Shown here in pieces: positions 60,368 to 64,000 of a stretch of DNA of 64,000 nt. Source of the DNA: Candidatus Brachybacter algidus (GTDB taxonomy: Bacteria; Bacteroidota; Bacteroidia; Chitinophagales; Saprospiraceae). Position 1 is the first letter of the stretch. Every line of letters begins with the position of its first letter. The notes below the pieces were generated by a model, which saw nothing but the letters and a program-made list of their open reading frames with translations, had not been told where the DNA came from and did not search any database. The stretch spans positions 124,001-188,000 of the forward strand of contig JADJSK010000005.1 in assembly GCA_016711705.1 (NCBI GenBank). The letters are read 5' to 3'. Both the position numbers and the translations under genes were made by a program.

Positions 60368-61210
60368 TTAAATTTTAGTAACCGTGTATTTACCGCGTTG
60401 GAAATCAAAGACAAACTTGTATGTTCCTGCTGTTGCCGGACCAAGTACATCTTCTCCATTTTCTTTGAAATCACCACCATTTACAGCATTTGCATCATTT
60501 TTTACAGCAATGCCATATTGTATTGTCCAATCACCTCTCGTTGCGATTAATTTATAGCTTCCTCCAGCAACAACATCCATTGTCAATTCGAAGACAAACT
60601 CTGATACTTTGGTAAATTCCTGATTTAAAGGCACCGTCTCAGGCATACCGGCCGTCTGCCAGTTGCCTGGTGTTGCAGATCCTGTTATAAACAATTGACC
60701 TGTAGATGGTGGATTAACTTTAGGCGGTATTTTGTATGGCGTTGCTGTCGCTTGAACTGAATTAGAAGCTAATTTTGTCAAAGTAGCATTATTAACAGAA
60801 GCCACTACTCGCATTTCGAGGGTATGAGATTGACCAGGTCTAAGTTGCAATTGGTTCAACATATAGTTATTCAGATCAGAAACCTTGATCTTTGTACCTA
60901 AGTCTCCAGGTAATACGATAGTCTGTTTAAAAGGATTTGTAAAATTAGCTCCTAATGTATCGATCTCCAGATTATAAACCACATTATGTGAACTCCTTCC
61001 TGTAGTAAATTTAAAATCAGGGTTGGTCCAATCCAATTTAATACCAATATTGTCGGCATTGGCAAAACTCATGTCAATTGCATCAGTAGAACTAGTGAGT
61101 ACGGGCGCCGTGCCCCCTAAAAACTCTGCTTTCACTTCATCTTTTTCACAACTGGATAGAAATCCCATTGTAAATAAAGCAAGGCAGATCAAATTAAATA
61201 TATTTTTCAT
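60368..61210 (-). CDS. SusE-like glycan-binding lipoprotein
   Basis: 280-aa surface lipoprotein. Lipobox GFLSSC (Cys about residue 21), SusE N-terminal domain (about 30-165, LDWTNPDFKF ... HTLEMRVVASVNN) and a single C-terminal binding module (about 175-280, FITGSATPGNWQTAG ... ATRGDWTIQYG ... GTYKFVFDFQRGKYTV). It is 8 bp upstream of the SusF-like gene and shares its N-terminal layout. Confidence 0.85.
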   Translation of the reverse strand: MKNIFNLICLALFTMGFLSSCEKDEVKAEFLGGTAPVLTSSTDAIDMSFANADNIGIKLDWTNPDFKFTTGRSSHNVVYNLEIDTLGANFTNPFKQTIVLPGDLGTKIKVSDLNNYMLNQLQLRPGQSHTLEMRVVASVNNATLTKLASNSVQATATPYKIPPKVNPPSTGQLFITGSATPGNWQTAGMPETVPLNQEFTKVSEFVFELTMDVVAGGSYKLIATRGDWTIQYGIAVKNDANAVNGGDFKENGEDVLGPATAGTYKFVFDFQRGKYTVTKI

Positions 61211-61231
61211 TTGATAATTTTTTAATTAAAA

Positions 61232-62845
61232 TTAATAACCTGCATTTTGAGTAAGATTCTTATTGGCCGAAAGGTTGCTACTTGGTATAGGATAAAGATT
61301 AAACTTACTATCAACCGCAGTACCTGAACTAACACCTCCTTTCCAGGGCCATAAATAAGTACTTGTAGTCAATTGATCATATCTGACCAAGTCAGTTCTC
61401 CTATGTCCTTCCCAATATAACTCACGACCTCTTTCATCAAGTAATGACTGAAGCGTCATGTCACTTGAAGACCATTGCCCGGCATTAGAGCCTCCATATG
61501 CTCTTGATCTGATATTATTGACATATTGAAGTGCAGTTCCTGCATCTCCTCCTGTGCCTCCTCTTAGTACAGACTCTGCATAAATCAGGTACATTTCAGA
61601 CAATCTGAATACTGCAAAATCAGCATCTACGAATTCTTTAGAAGGATCAGAAGTAACACCTCCATCAGATCTAACATTTACAAACTTCGCTACATGAAGA
61701 CCATTTTTAAAATCACCAATATCAGGTATTGCAATCTGAGATTCTGACGTACCAAAAGCCGATGTAGTGAACAATGCTCTCTGATCACTATCTCCGGATA
61801 GATCAGAAAACAAGTTAGCTAGGCCTTTAGTAGCTCTGTAACCACCCCAACCGGAACCAACACCATAAGCTGAAGCATCATCTCCACAAGCAGCGTGCAC
61901 GAGAAAAGTAGTGTTTCCGTAAGATTTAGTTCTCAGACCGTCACAATTAATAGCAAAGATAAATTCGTTCCTTTGTTTATCATTATCAGCCATGAACAAT
62001 TTTGCATAGCCAGGTTGTAAGGTATATCCTGCATCAATCACCTTTTGACTATAGGTAATAGCCTCAGTATATTTAGCATTTCCTGTGTATACCTTAGCAT
62101 TCAAATAAACTCTGGCGAGCAATGCCCATGCTGCTGCCTGATCTACTCTACCATACTCAATAGTATGTGCAGGAGCTAACTTGCTATCAATATCTTTCAG
62201 TTCTGATTCAATATAATTGAACAAATCAACTCTACTGATTTCTTTTGGAAGGTTAGTTCCAATAAGATCTTCCTCAGTAATAAAGGAGGACTTCCCAAAA
62301 AGATCCATCATCACCCAATAGTTGAATGCTCTAAGAAATCTAGCTTCAGCTCTTGAATTTGCAATATCAGCAGCCTCAGCACCTGAAATTCCTCTAGCGG
62401 AGACTTTCGCATCAGTAGATTCTCTTAAGTATTCATTGATCAATGTAATGTTATAGATCGTTCGAGCATACATGCCCAATACGAAAACATCACTTGACGT
62501 TACTTTTAAATCGTGAAAGTCTTTAATCGTTTGGTCATTCCATGCCACAACGGCCTCATCTGTAGGCAATTCCTGATGGTTGAAAAAGTTTCGGATAAAA
62601 CCAACCTGTGACCCTTCATCAAGACCACCTCCTATATCAGGAGATCCGGCTGGGCCTGTATTACCCGAAATCGACAAAGTTGCATATATCTTTGCTAAAA
62701 CAGATTTATATCCGGCAGCTGTTGAATAAGCCTTTTCGGGTGTTACATCATTGACCGGAGCCAAGTCGAGTTTGTTAGCACATGATGCTATTAATAAACT
62801 CAGTAACAAACCTGAAAAAATATATTTTAAATTAATTTTTTGCAT
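61232..62845 (-). CDS. RagB/SusD family nutrient-binding lipoprotein
   Basis: 537-aa SusD-type lid protein that holds glycan or peptide at the outer face of a SusC channel. Lipobox LLIASC (Cys about residue 22). TPR-like helices are indicated by ARFLRAFNYWVMMDLFG, DQAAAWALLARVYLNAKVY and YTEAITYSQKVIDAG; the C-terminal RagB part has SEMYLIYAES and LLDERGRELYWEGHRRTDLVRY. It is 18 bp downstream of the SusC gene. Confidence 0.96.
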   Translation of the reverse strand: MQKINLKYIFSGLLLSLLIASCANKLDLAPVNDVTPEKAYSTAAGYKSVLAKIYATLSISGNTGPAGSPDIGGGLDEGSQVGFIRNFFNHQELPTDEAVVAWNDQTIKDFHDLKVTSSDVFVLGMYARTIYNITLINEYLRESTDAKVSARGISGAEAADIANSRAEARFLRAFNYWVMMDLFGKSSFITEEDLIGTNLPKEISRVDLFNYIESELKDIDSKLAPAHTIEYGRVDQAAAWALLARVYLNAKVYTGNAKYTEAITYSQKVIDAGYTLQPGYAKLFMADNDKQRNEFIFAINCDGLRTKSYGNTTFLVHAACGDDASAYGVGSGWGGYRATKGLANLFSDLSGDSDQRALFTTSAFGTSESQIAIPDIGDFKNGLHVAKFVNVRSDGGVTSDPSKEFVDADFAVFRLSEMYLIYAESVLRGGTGGDAGTALQYVNNIRSRAYGGSNAGQWSSSDMTLQSLLDERGRELYWEGHRRTDLVRYDQLTTSTYLWPWKGGVSSGTAVDSKFNLYPIPSSNLSANKNLTQNAGY

Positions 62846-62863
62846 TTTTTGTTGTTTATAAAA

Positions 62864-64000
62864 TTAAAAATCCAGGTTGATGCCGAATGAATACACTCTA
62901 GGTCGAGGGTAAATATTGTTATCTATTCCTCTATCATCTGATAGTTCAGGATCAAGCCCTTTGTACTTTGTAATAATAAATACGTTTTGAATGCTCGCAT
63001 TGATTTTCAAAGATGCTTTATCTTTCAAAATACTTCCAATGTTATAACCTAAGTTAATATTATCCAATCTGAAGAAAGATGCATTCTGAATGTAGTAATC
63101 AGAAAGGAACTGATTATTTGCAAAGGATGTCTCGCTATAATCTGTAGAAGCGTTACCGATAAAGTTCAGAGGATTTTGGATATTCCTAAGTGTACCAGTA
63201 TTTGATCCTACATTATTATAAACATAATTATTGAAAGAAGCATGACCGGCTAGTCCGACAGAAAATCTGTTTAAAATAACCTGAGTGCTTACACCCAATA
63301 ACACATCCGGAGCAGGTTTAGTATATAAATATCTGTCTTTATCATCTAAAACACCATCGCGGTTTTTATCTTCATAAAGCCCTTCTATAGGCGCTCCTGT
63401 AGCAGCATCATATACTTGTTTATATACAAAGAATGTATATGGAGAATAACCAACTTCAAATTTACCTACTGTATTACCTCTACCACCACTGATGTTAGAA
63501 ACATTGATCCCTTCAAAAGAAGCATCTTGATTTCTAAGTAAGTTTGTGATCTTGGATTCATTATATGTAATGTTAAATCCTAAATTCCAGATCAGCCCCT
63601 GACGTAATACCGGTGTTGTGTTTAAAGTAAATTCAACACCTTTGATCTCCATATTACCGACATTCGTCAATAATGAAATGTCAAAGTTTGAACCCGGTGC
63701 AACTGGAACTACGCTCAACAGATCTTTGGTTTTTTTCTGGAAGAAGTCCAATGAACCTGAGATTCTGTTATCTGCGAAACCAAAGTCTAAACCTAGGTTA
63801 GTAGTAGCTGTAGTCTCCCATTTGATATTAGAATCATATGCTCCCGGACGTAAAAATGAGTAGTATGCATCACCAAACTGATACTGAGCGGTACTTTGAC
63901 TTGCTGAATAAGTTGGAAGATATGAATAATATGATCCGATGTCCTGCTGTCCTGTGATTCCGTACCCAAATCTAAGTTTTAGGTCTGAAACTACATTGGA
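62864..64000 (-). CDS. SusC/RagA TonB-dependent receptor, C-terminal part, runs off the window
   Basis: The frame is open from the right edge to the stop at 62864 (378 codons). It reads late barrel strands of a SusC/RagA receptor: FGYGITGQQDIGSYYSYLP, the family segment KWETTATTNLGLDFGF, then KTKDLLSVVPVAPGSNF, NVGNMEIKGVEFTLNTTPV, DKNRDGVLDDKDRYLYTKPAPDVLLG and the C-terminal GLDPELSDDRGIDNNIYPRPRVYSFGINLDF in pieces. The N-terminal plug and TonB box lie outside the window. An internal TTG at 63751 is not a real start. Confidence 0.92.
   Translation of the reverse strand, partial: SNVVSDLKLRFGYGITGQQDIGSYYSYLPTYSASQSTAQYQFGDAYYSFLRPGAYDSNIKWETTATTNLGLDFGFADNRISGSLDFFQKKTKDLLSVVPVAPGSNFDISLLTNVGNMEIKGVEFTLNTTPVLRQGLIWNLGFNITYNESKITNLLRNQDASFEGINVSNISGGRGNTVGKFEVGYSPYTFFVYKQVYDAATGAPIEGLYEDKNRDGVLDDKDRYLYTKPAPDVLLGVSTQVILNRFSVGLAGHASFNNYVYNNVGSNTGTLRNIQNPLNFIGNASTDYSETSFANNQFLSDYYIQNASFFRLDNINLGYNIGSILKDKASLKINASIQNVFIITKYKGLDPELSDDRGIDNNIYPRPRVYSFGINLDF

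Noticed and set aside
1..64000. tRNA or rRNA genes, transposases, prophage genes
   Set aside because: I scanned for T-loop-like GGTTCGA text, rRNA-like blocks, DDE or tyrosine recombinase motifs and phage structural genes and found none that hold up.

Overview
The window looks like a chromosomal stretch from an AT-rich member of the Bacteroidota, most likely near the Saprospiria/Chitinophagia. The evidence is: three secreted proteins with C-terminal type IX secretion (T9SS) sorting domains; a PorP/SprF-OmpA pair; a SusC-SusD-SusE-SusF glycan uptake locus; MtaB; a fused alpha/beta E1 2-oxoacid dehydrogenase; a fused isobutyryl-CoA mutase; and at least ten gene starts preceded by the Bacteroidota -7 promoter element TAnnTTTG with little or no Shine-Dalgarno sequence. 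I see no rRNA, tRNA, CRISPR array, transposase or prophage.

Layout. 1-3.5 kb: icmF. 3.6-4.2 kb: a 144-bp tandem repeat array. 4.3-12.8 kb: a propeller-like lipoprotein, then on the minus strand a PorP/SprF-OmpA-glycosylasparaginase-LuxR group, a T9SS-sorted esterase and prs. 12.8-21 kb: lnt, a small membrane protein, a hemin-degrading factor, a penicillin acylase gene broken by two frameshifts, and a Kir-type K+ channel, separated by repeat-rich spacers. 21-25 kb: a plus-strand DUF4956-HlyD-TolC-like set. 25-30 kb: smpB-GT2, a PAP2-like protein, an outer-membrane barrel, a YedK-like protein and mtaB. 30.8 kb: recA. 32-36 kb: secreted pectate lyase-like and PQQ sugar dehydrogenase-like proteins. 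36.4 kb: ppc.

40.3-51.8 kb holds the most unusual part: a compact one-directional cluster of nine genes. It encodes a membrane protein, a fusion of an RnfD/NqrB-like membrane module with an FG-GAP/UnbV propeller, two different histidine-box membrane desaturases, a Rieske oxygenase, a B12-binding-type radical SAM enzyme, a possible acyltransferase, a GH3-family adenylating ligase and a GNAT protein. Spacing is tight (ATGA and TAAATG junctions). I read it as a candidate undescribed pathway that makes an oxidised or desaturated, amide-linked small molecule or lipid; this is inference.

51.8-64 kb: the branched-chain E1 gene with a 14-copy heptamer tract over its promoter, a lemA-TPM-TPM group, a UbiA-like protein with a methyltransferase, and the SusCDEF-like locus, whose SusC gene runs off the right edge.

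Two themes run through the window. First, degenerate 7- or 8-bp tandem repeats of many different sequences occur at about fourteen places, and nine lie within about 20 bp of, or overlap, a stop codon. Second, at least four one-base frameshifts in three loci lie in or near short homopolymers, which suggests either pseudogenes or long-read assembly errors.
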